Notes: generated from the letters alone by a model not told the origin. Shown: positions 18,321 to 27,330, numbered from the stretch's first letter. The stretch: DNA of 64,000 nucleotides from JBAXGW01 sp037139195 (GCA_037139195.1 JBAXGW010000010.1:19986-83985), one strand, 5' to 3'. Numbers and translations are program-made.

Positions 18321-20216
18321 TTATCTAGAGAAAACATTCATTTTTAAACGATTCAACTCTTCCTCTGTTAAAAATCTCCATCTTCCACGAGGCAAATTTT
18401 TCTTAGTAAGTCCAGCAAAAACAACTCTATCTAGCTTAACTACATTATACCCTAATTGTTCGAACATACGACGAACAATGCGATTACGTCCAATATGAAT
18501 TTCTACCCCAACTTCTTTTTTTGATGTAGGTGAAATGTAAGCAACTTCGTCAACCTCAACTCTACCATCTTCCAACTCAAAACCCTGCGCAATTTTATCA
18601 AAATCCACTTGAGTTAATGATTTATCTAATTCGGCGTGGTATATCTTTTTCACACGGTATCTTGGATGCGTAAGCTTTTTAGCTAATTCGCCATCATTTG
18701 TTAGCATTAACAAGCCAGTTGTATTTCTATCTAATCTGCCAACCGGATAAATGCGTTCTCTGCATGCATCACGAACTAAATCCATTACGGTATTTCGTTT
18801 TTGTGGGTCGTCAACAGTTGTAATATAGTCTTTTGGCTTATTAAGTAATACGTATTGAAATTTTTCACTTTTCAAGGTTTCGCCACCAACCTGAATTTTA
18901 TCTGTAGATTTTACTTTTATTCCAAGTTCGGTAACAATAACTCCATTAACAGTTATTGCTCCTGAGGTAATCATTACGTCAGCTTCACGACGAGAACAAA
19001 TTCCAGCTTGTGCAATATATCTGTTTAGGCGAATTCCTTCTTCCGAAAAAGTGCTTGCAACTTCCTTTTTGTGAGGTTTACGGTCTAAAGTAGATTCAGA
19101 CCTTGGGCGAATGCCAGCTCTTTCTTTAAAAGTATGGTGCGATTCGTCATCCTTTGGATCCGAGGAATAAATACTTTTTCGTTCTGGATATTCACGTTCA
19201 GAAGCAAATGGGTTTTTCTCAATAACTATTCGGCGAGCGTTTCCTTTATTTGGCGTTTTTTCATACGCTTTTTTCTCAAAAGGCTTCCCCGAATCACTTC
19301 TTCTTTTTGGGCGTTCATTTCCACCATCAAAAGGAGTTTCAGAAGATTCTTTTCTTTCTTTTTTTATGAAATTGTCGTTATTGCTTCTTTTTTCGAAAGG
19401 AGTATTTCTGGGTTTTTCAGAATCATCTGATGAAAATCTTTTCTTACCTTTTGGTTCATCAGCTTGTTTGTCAGATCCAGCTGTAAAGCGTCTTGGCTTT
19501 TCTTTGTCGTCGTTCCATAAATCCCTTTTATCAGTCCAAACTTTTTTCCTGTCTGTTGATCCATTTTCTTTTTTATCCGAATCATTAGAGAAACGTTTAG
19601 GTTTATCAGAAAACGATTTTTTATCTAAGCTAAAACTTCCTTTGCGGTCAGAATTATCCGATGAAAATCTTTTTCTATCGGTTAACTCTCCTTCTTTTTT
19701 GTCAGAATCTTTAGAAAATCTAGAAGGTTTATCATTATTTTTGTCAGCAAACTTGCGTTTATCTGAATTATACGGTTTTTTGTTCTCCGAATCATCACTC
19801 GAAAATTTCCTTTTAACTGGAGCATCACCATAGCTTTTTTCAGAGTCTCTAGAAAAACGTTTTGGCTTGTCAGAATCTCTTTCCGATGATTTTCGTTTGT
19901 CAGAAATAAAACTCTTTTTTCTATCCGATTCATCTGATGAAAATCTTTTGCTTCTTACAGAAGATGCACTATCTCTTTTTTCTGAATCTTTAGAAAAGCG
20001 AGCAGGTTTATCTGCAGATGCATCTGAGAATTTTCTTTTATCCGAAGCATAGGTTTTCTTTTTATCTGAATCTACAGACGAAAATCTGCTTTTTCTTTCG
20101 GGTTTAGCATCTGCACTCTTTCTTCTATCCGAAGATGGTTTTCTTTTGTTTTCTGATTTGTCGGTTGAAGAACGTCTTTTCTTCGGCTCTGAAGCTTTAT
20201 CGCTTTTGGGTCTCAT
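18321..20216 (-). CDS. rRNA pseudouridine synthase (RluB/RsuA family) with a long repetitive N-terminal extension
   Basis: 631 residues. The enzyme proper is the last 240: an S4 RNA-binding domain (IRLNRYIAQAGICSRREAD), then the RsuA-type catalytic domain with YPVGRLDRNTTGLLMLTNDG, where Asp at about residue 496 is the catalytic residue, and HIGRNRIVRRMFEQLGY near the end. It probably makes one pseudouridine in 23S rRNA (RluB-like), or 16S if RsuA-like. The first 390 residues are extraordinary: about 270 are imperfect repeats of roughly 45 residues built of Lys, Arg, Ser and Asp (recurring RFSSD, SDKRK, DKPKRFS). This part should be disordered and highly charged, probably contacting RNA. Start is the ATG at 20216, preceded by a -7 box at 20236. 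Confidence 0.9.
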   Translation of the reverse strand: MRPKSDKASEPKKRRSSTDKSENKRKPSSDRRKSADAKPERKSRFSSVDSDKKKTYASDKRKFSDASADKPARFSKDSEKRDSASSVRSKRFSSDESDRKKSFISDKRKSSERDSDKPKRFSRDSEKSYGDAPVKRKFSSDDSENKKPYNSDKRKFADKNNDKPSRFSKDSDKKEGELTDRKRFSSDNSDRKGSFSLDKKSFSDKPKRFSNDSDKKENGSTDRKKVWTDKRDLWNDDKEKPRRFTAGSDKQADEPKGKKRFSSDDSEKPRNTPFEKRSNNDNFIKKERKESSETPFDGGNERPKRRSDSGKPFEKKAYEKTPNKGNARRIVIEKNPFASEREYPERKSIYSSDPKDDESHHTFKERAGIRPRSESTLDRKPHKKEVASTFSEEGIRLNRYIAQAGICSRREADVMITSGAITVNGVIVTELGIKVKSTDKIQVGGETLKSEKFQYVLLNKPKDYITTVDDPQKRNTVMDLVRDACRERIYPVGRLDRNTTGLLMLTNDGELAKKLTHPRYRVKKIYHAELDKSLTQVDFDKIAQGFELEDGRVEVDEVAYISPTSKKEVGVEIHIGRNRIVRRMFEQLGYNVVKLDRVVFAGLTKKNLPRGRWRFLTEEELNRLKMNVFSR

Positions 20217-20235
20217 GGTATTTTATTATAATTTG

Positions 20236-20243
20236 CAAAGATA
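20236..20243 (-). promoter_or_regulatory. Promoter -7 box of the pseudouridine synthase gene
   Basis: The minus strand reads TATCTTTG, 19 bases upstream of the ATG. No TTG at the normal -33 distance. Confidence 0.5.
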
Positions 20244-20376
20244 GCTAGAATCTTGATATAATTAGCATTTCGTCAAAATGAATTTATATAAATATTAAAA
20301 ATAAATGTATTTTTATTGTTTTATTCATAAAAATGAGAGAATTTTCAATAATAAAAACCATTTGACTTCATTTTTT

Positions 20377-20550
20377 ATGAAAGAATACGATATAGTAAGA
20401 TTAAACAAACAAATTCAGGATGTTCTTGAAGACTCAATTGGAACTATTTTGCTGGTTTATGAAGACAATAAAAGCTGCGAGGTAGAGTTTGTTAATGATG
20501 CTGGAGAAACAATTAATATATTAACCGTGAAATTCAACGACTTATACTGA
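20377..20550 (+). CDS. Small DUF4926 protein
   Basis: 57 residues from the ATG at 20377 (MKEYDIVRLNKQI). The pattern of a short opening helix, then GTILLVYEDNKSCEVEFVNDAGETINILTVKFNDL, matches the DUF4926 family: small SH3-like beta-barrel proteins of unknown function. An upstream in-frame ATG would add 24 residues unlike the family (MYFYCFIHKNE), so the shorter form is preferred. It stands alone and converges on the transglycosylase gene with a 12-base gap. Confidence 0.8.
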   Translation: MKEYDIVRLNKQIQDVLEDSIGTILLVYEDNKSCEVEFVNDAGETINILTVKFNDLY

Positions 20551-20562
20551 TATCATTTATTT

Positions 20563-22017
20563 TTAGTTCGATATTTTTATTGTTTTTTCCATTTTGACAG
20601 TATCGGTAATTAAATTTTTATAGTGCATAAACCGCTCCATAACGTCGCTAACTAAACGCGTTGTTTCATGTCCTTTGCATGGTCCATTTTTAACCAATGG
20701 ATCGTTATAATATTTTGATTCAGACTTCTTTTTCAGGTAGACAGCAACGTTTTTATCCCACAATCGAGCATTGCCTCCATATTTTTTGGTGAGTTTTATT
20801 GCATCTACTATATGTCCAAAACCTATGTTATATGACGCTAGCACAAATTTTGCACGTTCTAAAGAGTCGGGCACCGATTTTTTAAGCGATTCGTCAATTC
20901 TTTTTAAATAAAGTGCTCCCGCCTTAATATTTTGCGTTACCGAAGAACTAGAGTCTACTCCAAAACGTTTCGCTGTTTCGGGCATCATTTGCATAATACC
21001 AAATGCTCCTCTTTTAGAAACTGTATCATTTCTAAATTGCGATTCTTGGTACATTAACGATGCCAGTAACATCCAATCCCACTTTAATTCAATAGCATTC
21101 TTTTTTATTATTTCGTCGTAATTCGAAATTTTGGACGAATTTATAGAGTTATAATTTTTCTGAGATGCAATAATAATCCACTTACTATTAAAATATTTAT
21201 AATATAAAAATTTATAAAAATAGGTATGCCTTATTTCCGAAATCCACGAATTCAATAGTTTTAGTAAATTGGGCGACTCCTTTCTCATTGCCCAAGATAT
21301 ATTTTCGTTATCCGTTAAGGAAAAATCAACATCTAAATGGGGATAGAGCTGTTTGCTTATATTCGCAATATTTTTATCACTTACGGTATAATCGATTTCG
21401 CAATTAGCAACCTTTCTAATTAATTGTTCAGTGGTGATTTTTGGTGTTTCTAATACAATTATTCTTGCTTTAAATAACTTCGAAATTTGAGTAAGTGTGT
21501 TTTTATAAACCGACTTATTAGGAATATAAATAATTTTGTTTTCTAAGTTTGATGTATTTCTAACTAAAAAACTTTCCCTCCATACATTACTCATAAACTG
21601 CCATCCTTTAGGATTTCTCTGTACAAGTACTTGCTGTGTTTTAGTTAGTGGAGTTGAGAAGCTAACAAAGCGTTCCCTGAAATCGCTTACCGTTAAATTA
21701 TCTGCAATAATATCGCACTTTCCTGTTGCTAAATTTTTATATGCATCGGCAATATCTTTATAAACAATTACTTCTAATTTAACACCTAAAAAATTGGCAA
21801 AGTTTTTCATCAATTCATAATGAAATCCCATTGGCCTACCCTTGTATATGAAGTAATTAGTTGTGCTGTGACTCATACAAGCCACAATGGTTCCACGTTC
21901 TTTTATTTGTGCAATATCAATTAGCGGATATATTACAGAGTTTTGTTTCTTCTCTTTACACGATAAAATAAAGAGCATTGAAAAAAGAAGGGAAATAAAA
22001 ATTAATCGAAATTTCAT
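20563..22017 (-). CDS. mltF: Membrane-bound lytic murein transglycosylase, MltF type (lipoprotein)
   Basis: Cleaves peptidoglycan glycan strands to 1,6-anhydromuropeptides at the outer membrane. After a lipoprotein signal (FSMLFILSC) comes a solute-binding-protein-like domain, residues 30-270 (GTIVACMSHSTTNYFIYKGR, then KCDIIADNLTVSDFRERF). The SLT catalytic domain follows: MLLASLMYQESQFRNDTVSK contains the catalytic Glu, then GAFGIMQMMPETAKRFGVD. This two-domain order is the MltF plan. Start is the ATG at 22017 (484 residues). The in-frame TTG at 22038 lies on the -7 box and would spoil the signal peptide. Confidence 0.9.
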   Translation of the reverse strand: MKFRLIFISLLFSMLFILSCKEKKQNSVIYPLIDIAQIKERGTIVACMSHSTTNYFIYKGRPMGFHYELMKNFANFLGVKLEVIVYKDIADAYKNLATGKCDIIADNLTVSDFRERFVSFSTPLTKTQQVLVQRNPKGWQFMSNVWRESFLVRNTSNLENKIIYIPNKSVYKNTLTQISKLFKARIIVLETPKITTEQLIRKVANCEIDYTVSDKNIANISKQLYPHLDVDFSLTDNENISWAMRKESPNLLKLLNSWISEIRHTYFYKFLYYKYFNSKWIIIASQKNYNSINSSKISNYDEIIKKNAIELKWDWMLLASLMYQESQFRNDTVSKRGAFGIMQMMPETAKRFGVDSSSSVTQNIKAGALYLKRIDESLKKSVPDSLERAKFVLASYNIGFGHIVDAIKLTKKYGGNARLWDKNVAVYLKKKSESKYYNDPLVKNGPCKGHETTRLVSDVMERFMHYKNLITDTVKMEKTIKISN

Positions 22018-22035
22018 TAATATTATTTGGATGTG

Positions 22036-22043
22036 CAAAGATA
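22036..22043 (-). promoter_or_regulatory. Promoter -7 box of mltF
   Basis: The minus strand reads TATCTTTG, 18 bases upstream of the chosen ATG at 22017. It supports that start over the in-frame TTG at 22038. Confidence 0.55.
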
Positions 22044-22096
22044 ATCATTTTTTTTTAAGGTTATTTAATCTTCAAATTTTGATTTAAAAACACCTT

Positions 22097-22561
22097 TTAA
22101 GGTAAAACTTTTGTTTTTAAAACTTCCAGTTTTTCTATCGCTAGGTATCTCGTTTTTCTTCTTCCTATGCGATATTCAATTACAGCTTCACCAGTAGGGA
22201 TTGCTGTTGTTTTTAAATTTGTTTTGTTTAATGAATCTGAAAAGCTTGGGTCGATATTATAAAACTTATCATAATAGCCAGCAACAACAAATACGGTATC
22301 GCTTTTTTTGTAGTGTGGATAGGAAGCAGTGTCTTGTTTTTTTAAAACCGAAAAGTTGTATTCTTGATTATTAATCCAGAGTTTTTGGAATTTCAGTCTG
22401 CGATAGCTTTTATTTACTTTAAGAGCAATACGGTACGACATACCGTTGCCTGAGTTTGCTCGCCCTCCCATCCATTTTTGCGATGTAGCTTTTATTAATT
22501 CCACTTCTTTTGGCGGACTAATTAACAAAACACCTAATAATACCCAATATATTGAATTCAT
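22097..22561 (-). CDS. Conserved hypothetical protein downstream of ABC permease
   Basis: 154 residues from the ATG at 22561; the upstream TTG that overlaps the permease stop is less likely. The N-terminus MNSIYWVLLGVLLISPP looks like an uncleaved signal or single anchor, followed by a small all-beta region of about 130 residues (YRIALKVNKSYRRLKFQKLW, and DTVFVVAGYYDKF). I do not recognise a family. It starts seven bases after the permease stop, so the two are probably translated from one message and may act together. Confidence 0.7.
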   Translation of the reverse strand: MNSIYWVLLGVLLISPPKEVELIKATSQKWMGGRANSGNGMSYRIALKVNKSYRRLKFQKLWINNQEYNFSVLKKQDTASYPHYKKSDTVFVVAGYYDKFYNIDPSFSDSLNKTNLKTTAIPTGEAVIEYRIGRRKTRYLAIEKLEVLKTKVLP

Positions 22562-22568
22562 AAAAATA

Positions 22569-23825
22569 TTATTGACCAACCCTCATTGCCTCAACTGGAT
22601 CGAGTTTTGACGCAACATAAGCTGGTATTATTCCCGAAAACAAACCAACAATGGCTGATATTGAAAACCCCCAGAGAATATTTCCTAAAGTAAGGTTGAG
22701 ATTAAAATCTAAGGTGCTACTAACAATTGTAGTTCCAATATAAATTAATAATAATCCTAAGGCTCCACCCAGTAAACTCAGTATTATTGCTTCAAATAAA
22801 AATTGAAACATAATAAAATAATTTTTCGCACCTAAAGATTTCTGTATTCCAATAATGCCAGTTCGCTCTTTAACGGATACAAACATAATATTAGCTATGC
22901 CAAATCCACCAACTAAAATAGATAATCCACCAATAAACCATCCAGCAATAGATATTACAACAAACAAACCATCAAAATTTTTGGTAAGTAAGCTGGTTTC
23001 ATTGATAGCAAAATTGTCTTCGGTTATCGGCTTCAATTTTCTTAGGGATCTGAGCAATCCAACAAGTTCATCTCTTAGCTCTTCGTTCGAAACACCAACT
23101 TTTGCTTTAACCATAATAGTGGGATTGGTTCTTTGTCCCTTAATATCAACAAAATTTCGTAAAAAGTTTACAGGAATCACCACTGCATCGTCCATTGATT
23201 CACCAAATGTATTCGACCCCTCTTTTTTAAACAGACCAATTACCTCCACTTTTCTGCCAAATATTTTTAAACTTTTGCCAATAGGATTGTACTTGTCAAA
23301 TAAATTCTCAACTATATTATTTCCAATTACAACCACATTCTTTCCACTCGAAAATTCAGCATCGGAAATAAATCTACCCTCGGATATTTCGAAGTTTCGC
23401 ACTTTTTCATATTCGTTTGATGAGCCGGTTATATTAGTATTTGTCATACTATTGGCTTCAAACTCTATTGTTTTCTGAGTGTTAACAACAAAAACAGAAG
23501 CATCAGCAGTAGTTATTCTTCTTTTTATTTCAAATGTTTCGTCAATCGTAGGTTGCGGTCTGTTCCAATACTTCCACCAAGGATAATCTGAGCCAAAGCT
23601 CCAAGGCCATTTTTGAACAAATAATACATCGTCGCCAAGCGATTCGATGCTAGTTCGAATAGAACTTTCCATGGAATCGACAATTGTAAAAACAGTGATT
23701 ATTGCAAAAATGCCTATTGTTACGCCCAATAACGAAAGAAAAGTTCGTAATTTATTAGAAATAAGAGCTCCCATTGAAAAAACAGCACTTTCCCTAACCA
23801 AACGTAAAAACAGCCTTAACTTCAT
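22569..23825 (-). CDS. ABC transporter permease, MacB/FtsX type
   Basis: 418 residues with the MacB plan: an N-terminal membrane helix (LISNKLRTFLSLLGVTIGIF) and a large periplasmic MacB-PCD domain (residues 45-260, with GRFISDAEFSSGKNVVVIGN). Three C-terminal helices form the FtsX domain (GGLSILVGGFGIANIMFVSV, KERTGIIGIQKSLGAK, and the closing IIPAYVASKLDPVEAMRV). This class usually works as a mechanotransmitter moving lipoproteins, peptides or drugs with an ATPase partner. No ATP-binding subunit or adaptor is adjacent, so the partner must be elsewhere. Confidence 0.9.
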   Translation of the reverse strand: MKLRLFLRLVRESAVFSMGALISNKLRTFLSLLGVTIGIFAIITVFTIVDSMESSIRTSIESLGDDVLFVQKWPWSFGSDYPWWKYWNRPQPTIDETFEIKRRITTADASVFVVNTQKTIEFEANSMTNTNITGSSNEYEKVRNFEISEGRFISDAEFSSGKNVVVIGNNIVENLFDKYNPIGKSLKIFGRKVEVIGLFKKEGSNTFGESMDDAVVIPVNFLRNFVDIKGQRTNPTIMVKAKVGVSNEELRDELVGLLRSLRKLKPITEDNFAINETSLLTKNFDGLFVVISIAGWFIGGLSILVGGFGIANIMFVSVKERTGIIGIQKSLGAKNYFIMFQFLFEAIILSLLGGALGLLLIYIGTTIVSSTLDFNLNLTLGNILWGFSISAIVGLFSGIIPAYVASKLDPVEAMRVGQ

Positions 23826-24000
23826 GAGTTTAATTAATAAATATAATTGGGGTAAAATTAATTATAATTTTAGATAGATAAGCCGATTATTTAATAAATA
23901 TTTTCTTTTGCTGTTCAAATAAAGAATTATTTTTTAAATTTAAATATTTAGAAACAATTACAGGGTTTTTACGTTTTAATGATATATAAAAACGTGTGGC

Positions 24001-24831
24001 ATGAAAAAAGCAGCTTTAACAATCGCATTGGTATACGGAATATTTAGTATCTTTTCATTTATTCCGTTCAAAAATGATGAGATTACAAGCAAACGTAATT
24101 TCAATGTTTGCAAAAAATTAAAAGGCAATGTATTGGTATATGTGGTGTTTGTGGAAACAAAGCAAACCTCAACATGGGATGATTTTGATATTAATACCAC
24201 TCGCGATTCGATAAATAAAGCTGTAAAATGGATTGAAAAACAGGCGATTAAAAGCAATGTTAACGATTTAAACTTCAAGGTAGAGTATTATCGCAACGAT
24301 ACATCTCAATACGTTTATCAAAACCTTAATACTCCAGTAAAAAAGATATTATCAAAACCCGAAGGCGCTTTAGAAATTAACTCTTGGACTGATAAAATTG
24401 CAAAAAAGATAGCAGGCGTGAAAAACAGAGAGCGTTTAATTGCAAAACTTCGTGATGAGCATAATGTAGAAAGCGTAGTATTAATGTTTATGGTTAATAA
24501 CTATTATAAAGCAGGTTATTCTTATTCGTTAAATACCCAAAGCACTGATGATGTGGAGTATACTCTTGTTGGGACAAAAGAACCCACTCAAATTGCATCT
24601 GAGATAATGAGTCTTTTTGGAGCACACTATATGTACAGCCATCCATCTGTGCTTGACAAACGTAATAGAGCCAAACTAAAAGAAATATTTCCGTATGATA
24701 TAATGGCATCGCCCGAAAAACCAATCAGTCAGTTGTATGTTGGAGAGATAACTCAATACTATATTGGCTGGAAAGAGGATATAAATTCGGAATATGATAA
24801 TATTATTAAAGAAAATAAATATAAATATTAG
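24001..24831 (+). CDS. Secreted protein resembling a metzincin protease without zinc ligands
   Basis: 276 residues with an N-terminal signal-like helix (ALTIALVYGIFSIFSFIPF). I know no exact family. Residues 199-210 (ASEIMSLFGAHY) followed about 20 residues later by FPYDIM look like the metzincin pair AHEIxHLFGAxxxY plus Met-turn. Both zinc-ligand histidines are replaced by serine while the Glu and Gly remain. If this reading is right, it is a secreted pseudo-protease. First of three plus-strand genes in a region otherwise read from the minus strand. Functional call is tentative. Confidence 0.6.
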   Translation: MKKAALTIALVYGIFSIFSFIPFKNDEITSKRNFNVCKKLKGNVLVYVVFVETKQTSTWDDFDINTTRDSINKAVKWIEKQAIKSNVNDLNFKVEYYRNDTSQYVYQNLNTPVKKILSKPEGALEINSWTDKIAKKIAGVKNRERLIAKLRDEHNVESVVLMFMVNNYYKAGYSYSLNTQSTDDVEYTLVGTKEPTQIASEIMSLFGAHYMYSHPSVLDKRNRAKLKEIFPYDIMASPEKPISQLYVGEITQYYIGWKEDINSEYDNIIKENKYKY

Positions 24832-24878
24832 AGATACTTCTAAAAAAATTCCCTTGTTTGGTTTTAGGAACCATTGCT

Positions 24879-24920
24879 TGTTCAGTCGGGGTTTAAGTGG
24901 CAATTGATAATATATTAATA
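24879..24920 (+). repeat. Short dispersed repeat, copy 1
   Basis: TGTTCAGT, then TAAGTGGCAATTGATAA and TATATTAATA, upstream of the 24934 gene. It is closely matched by the copy at 25987-26035 downstream of that gene. Confidence 0.6.
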
Positions 24921-24933
24921 CAAAATCCGATAT

Positions 24934-25869
24934 ATGAAAAAATGCACTTTACTCTTTTGTTTGATTGTTAGTTTGCAATCTCTTTTTGGGAAATCAGTTG
25001 AACTCACAGGAGTAATAAATGATGTGAGTCCCGATGAAACTAAAGTGCTTTATACCTGCAAAACAGATATTAGCGAAGCTTATTCTGATGGCGCACTATA
25101 TCTTTATGACAGAATTACTGAAAGGAGTATACAAATTGCTTATGAAAAATTCCTTGACTATTCGAGAAAATCATTTTTTATTAACAATGACTCAATTCTA
25201 ATAATACAGTCTGACAGTGTTTTCATTTATAGCTTAAAGTCAAAAGCAAAGCGAAACATTTTCAGTTGTCCCGACAAACTTGAATATATTTTATCATCAT
25301 TTATAGGATCAGAATCGAATATTTTTTTAAACATTCAAAATTCAGACAAATCAGAAGTTACTTTACTTAAATTCAGTAATAAATCTCGAACCTTAGAAAA
25401 AGTAACCTCGAATAAAGTAACTATAATTCCGACAGATAATTTCTTTTTCTATTACACATTTGAGGATAAAATTTATCTTCTAGACAATTCTTCTTTTTAT
25501 AATATAGCTGACTTTAAACAAAAAGAAAACCCATTGAAAATAGGATTTAATGATGACCTTGGAAATTATGTTATTTCTTCAAATGAGAAATTTATTTGTT
25601 TACTAGAGAAGAATGAAAGTGGTTGCCAAATTTTGGTTATCTCTAAAATTGCTCCAAATAAAATAGTGGTAAATATTCCTATAAAGAATAATGATAGAAT
25701 TTGGATTGAACCGAGAATTCACAGCGATAAATTAATGCTAAGTATTATGAACGTTATATATTCTATTAGTCCAACGGGTCAATTTAAGGAAGAACCCTCT
25801 AATATCATTTTTCAAGGCAAAACCTTTTTTGTAACAAAAAAAGAACCCTTTAAAATTGAGCTTTCATAA
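24934..25869 (+). CDS. Secreted hypothetical protein, possibly beta-propeller
   Basis: 311 residues with a signal peptide (MKKCTLLFCLIVSLQSLFG). The rest is beta-rich with no enzyme motif. Segments such as DVSPDETKVLYTCKTDISEA and SDGALYLYDRITERSIQIAY resemble blades of WD40-like/PD40 propellers, where SPD opens a blade. I do not recognise a named family. It is flanked on both sides by copies of the same short repeat, which suggests it was inserted or duplicated as a unit. It could be a periplasmic or surface sensor, but that is guesswork. Confidence 0.6.
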   Translation: MKKCTLLFCLIVSLQSLFGKSVELTGVINDVSPDETKVLYTCKTDISEAYSDGALYLYDRITERSIQIAYEKFLDYSRKSFFINNDSILIIQSDSVFIYSLKSKAKRNIFSCPDKLEYILSSFIGSESNIFLNIQNSDKSEVTLLKFSNKSRTLEKVTSNKVTIIPTDNFFFYYTFEDKIYLLDNSSFYNIADFKQKENPLKIGFNDDLGNYVISSNEKFICLLEKNESGCQILVISKIAPNKIVVNIPIKNNDRIWIEPRIHSDKLMLSIMNVIYSISPTGQFKEEPSNIIFQGKTFFVTKKEPFKIELS

Positions 25870-25986
25870 GTTATTTTTCATTGACCGCTGTCTAATGATT
25901 AATACCCAAGTGGACAACAAAATTGCAGGGTCATTGAAACGGCAAGACAATGGATAAAATAAAAACTGCAATTAAAAGCATTTTGC

Positions 25987-26035
25987 TGTTCAGTAGTGGC
26001 CTAAGTGGCAGTTGATAATTTAGGATATATTAATT
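25987..26035 (+). repeat. Short dispersed repeat, copy 2
   Basis: TGTTCAGTAGTGGCCTAAG, TGGCAGTTGATAAT and ATATTAAT match the copy at 24879-24920 in the same order and orientation, with a small insertion. The two copies bracket the 24934 gene. Confidence 0.6.
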
Positions 26036-26136
26036 ACATTTCCTCTGTATATTATATTTTTAAGATCAGAGGGAACCATACATAAATTTTCATATGGTAT
26101 TTTTATATTTTAGAAAATTTATGTGGGTTTGTAGCA

Positions 26137-26190
26137 GGTGGACAGTGAGGTGGCTTCAAAACCGCTACCCGAAAAAGCCAACTGTCAACC
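26137..26190. repeat. Imperfect hairpin with unpaired bases upstream of a lipoprotein gene
   Basis: GGTGGACAGT (26137-26146) pairs with ACTGTCAACC (26181-26190) with one mismatch. After a 4-base bulge, TGGCTT (26151-26156) pairs with AAGCCA (26175-26180); the loop is 18 bases. It ends 27 bases before the ATG at 26218. The folded shape resembles an integron attC site, though no integrase is present. Confidence 0.5.
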
Positions 26191-26217
26191 CTATTTGCCA
26201 TTTTAACGACTGACACA

Positions 26218-27204
26218 ATGAAATACAAATATTCCATATTAATTATTTTATTCGTTTTTCTATCCTGTAAAAATTCAAATAAAAAACTTACAGATGAAAA
26301 GCCACCTGCTAAAATGGAGAAGGCAGATGAAAAGTCGCATGTAGAACTACATGATGAAATGGACAAGGTCGACAAAGAGTTTTATAAATTCATGAGAATT
26401 TTAATCATATTATACAAACAGGCAGATATAAATCCAAAACGCGTAATCATAAAGGCTGACAGTTTACTGATAATAAACGAAAAAGAGAAAGACCCAATTA
26501 AATCAAGAATTAAAAATAGTATTTCAAATTCTTTACATTACTTAAAAGCTGAGTTATATTATAAAATCGGAGACCATAAAAAATCAATAAAAGAACTAGA
26601 AACTAAAAACTATGTTGGTGATGATATTGCAGTTGCACTTGCATCAAATTACATTAAACTCAAACAATTTGATAAGGCAAAATTATTTATTGACAGTGTT
26701 GGAAAAGGATACTATATATATGACTACGTGCTTGGAAATTATTATGAAAGTATAGGAAAAAGAAACAAAGCTTTAAAAATTTACAAAGAAATAGAAAAAG
26801 ACAAATCTATAAAGCATTATGCGCACTATAGTTTGGCAATAGGTAGAATAATTGAGCTTGAAAAAAGCAACTCAATTTTATTAAATGAAATTTATTTCCC
26901 AACAGGAAACCCTAATTTTGAAATCTGCAAAAATGACAATGAAAATAGAGACAAAATATTTGAAATTATTGGAGAACTTGCAGAAGTAAAAAATTCAAAT
27001 GAAAATGCATCAATTTGGATTTACGAATCTCCACAAGAAAATGACCAAAATTATTATTGGATAAAAGTCGGGGAAGGGGAATTTAATAAAAAGTTTAAAA
27101 CTAAATTTAACTTTTTTGTATTTATTAATTCATTTGAAATAAAATATTATGATGAGAATAATAAAAAGGTTATTAGCTTAAATGAATGGCGAAAAATTAA
27201 ATAG
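26218..27204 (+). CDS. TPR-like lipoprotein of unknown function
   Basis: 328 residues. The signal peptide ends in a lipobox (LFVFLSC), so the protein is probably a lipoprotein, followed by a charged linker with many Lys and Glu. Residues 95-220 look like tetratricopeptide-type helical pairs (LHYLKAELYYKIGDHKKSIK, ALASNYIKLKQFDKAKLFID, YVLGNYYESIGKRNKALKIY). The last hundred residues are a small beta-containing domain (ASIWIYESPQENDQNYYWIK). No named family recognised. Last of the three plus-strand accessory genes. Confidence 0.65.
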   Translation: MKYKYSILIILFVFLSCKNSNKKLTDEKPPAKMEKADEKSHVELHDEMDKVDKEFYKFMRILIILYKQADINPKRVIIKADSLLIINEKEKDPIKSRIKNSISNSLHYLKAELYYKIGDHKKSIKELETKNYVGDDIAVALASNYIKLKQFDKAKLFIDSVGKGYYIYDYVLGNYYESIGKRNKALKIYKEIEKDKSIKHYAHYSLAIGRIIELEKSNSILLNEIYFPTGNPNFEICKNDNENRDKIFEIIGELAEVKNSNENASIWIYESPQENDQNYYWIKVGEGEFNKKFKTKFNFFVFINSFEIKYYDENNKKVISLNEWRKIK

Positions 27205-27215
27205 GGAAAACTGCC

Positions 27216-27330
27216 ATACTCGAGCAAACTACCCAGCCAGTAACCACTAGCTGGGAGAGCACTTTCATTTAAGGCTGCACTGTTCGGGCTGTCAAACCCG
27301 TTAACCCTGCACCATTTACCGTGCACCATC
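27216..27330. repeat. Heptad-rich intergenic repeat, copy 3
   Basis: At the convergent end of the lipoprotein and macroglobulin genes. It contains the hairpin CCCAGC/GCTGGG (27232-27237, 27250-27255) and, on the minus strand, ATGGTGCACGGTAAATGGTGC, sharing words with copies 2, 4 and 5. It reaches into the last codons of the macroglobulin gene. Confidence 0.5.

Larger units (their letters stand above)
25870..26217. other. Gene-free interval with repeat and hairpin
   Basis: 348 bases between two plus-strand genes. It contains the second copy of the short repeat (25987-26035) and an attC-like imperfect hairpin (26137-26190). I see no coding potential. Confidence 0.6.

Noticed and set aside
19134..20052. 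Several open frames on both strands inside the pseudouridine synthase gene
   Set aside because: They are shadows created by the repetitive Lys/Ser/Asp codons; their translations are low-complexity and match nothing.
19400..20200. Regularly spaced DNA repeats that might suggest a CRISPR array
   Set aside because: The repeats are imperfect, about 130-140 bases apart, continuously coding and in frame; there are no unique spacers of even length.
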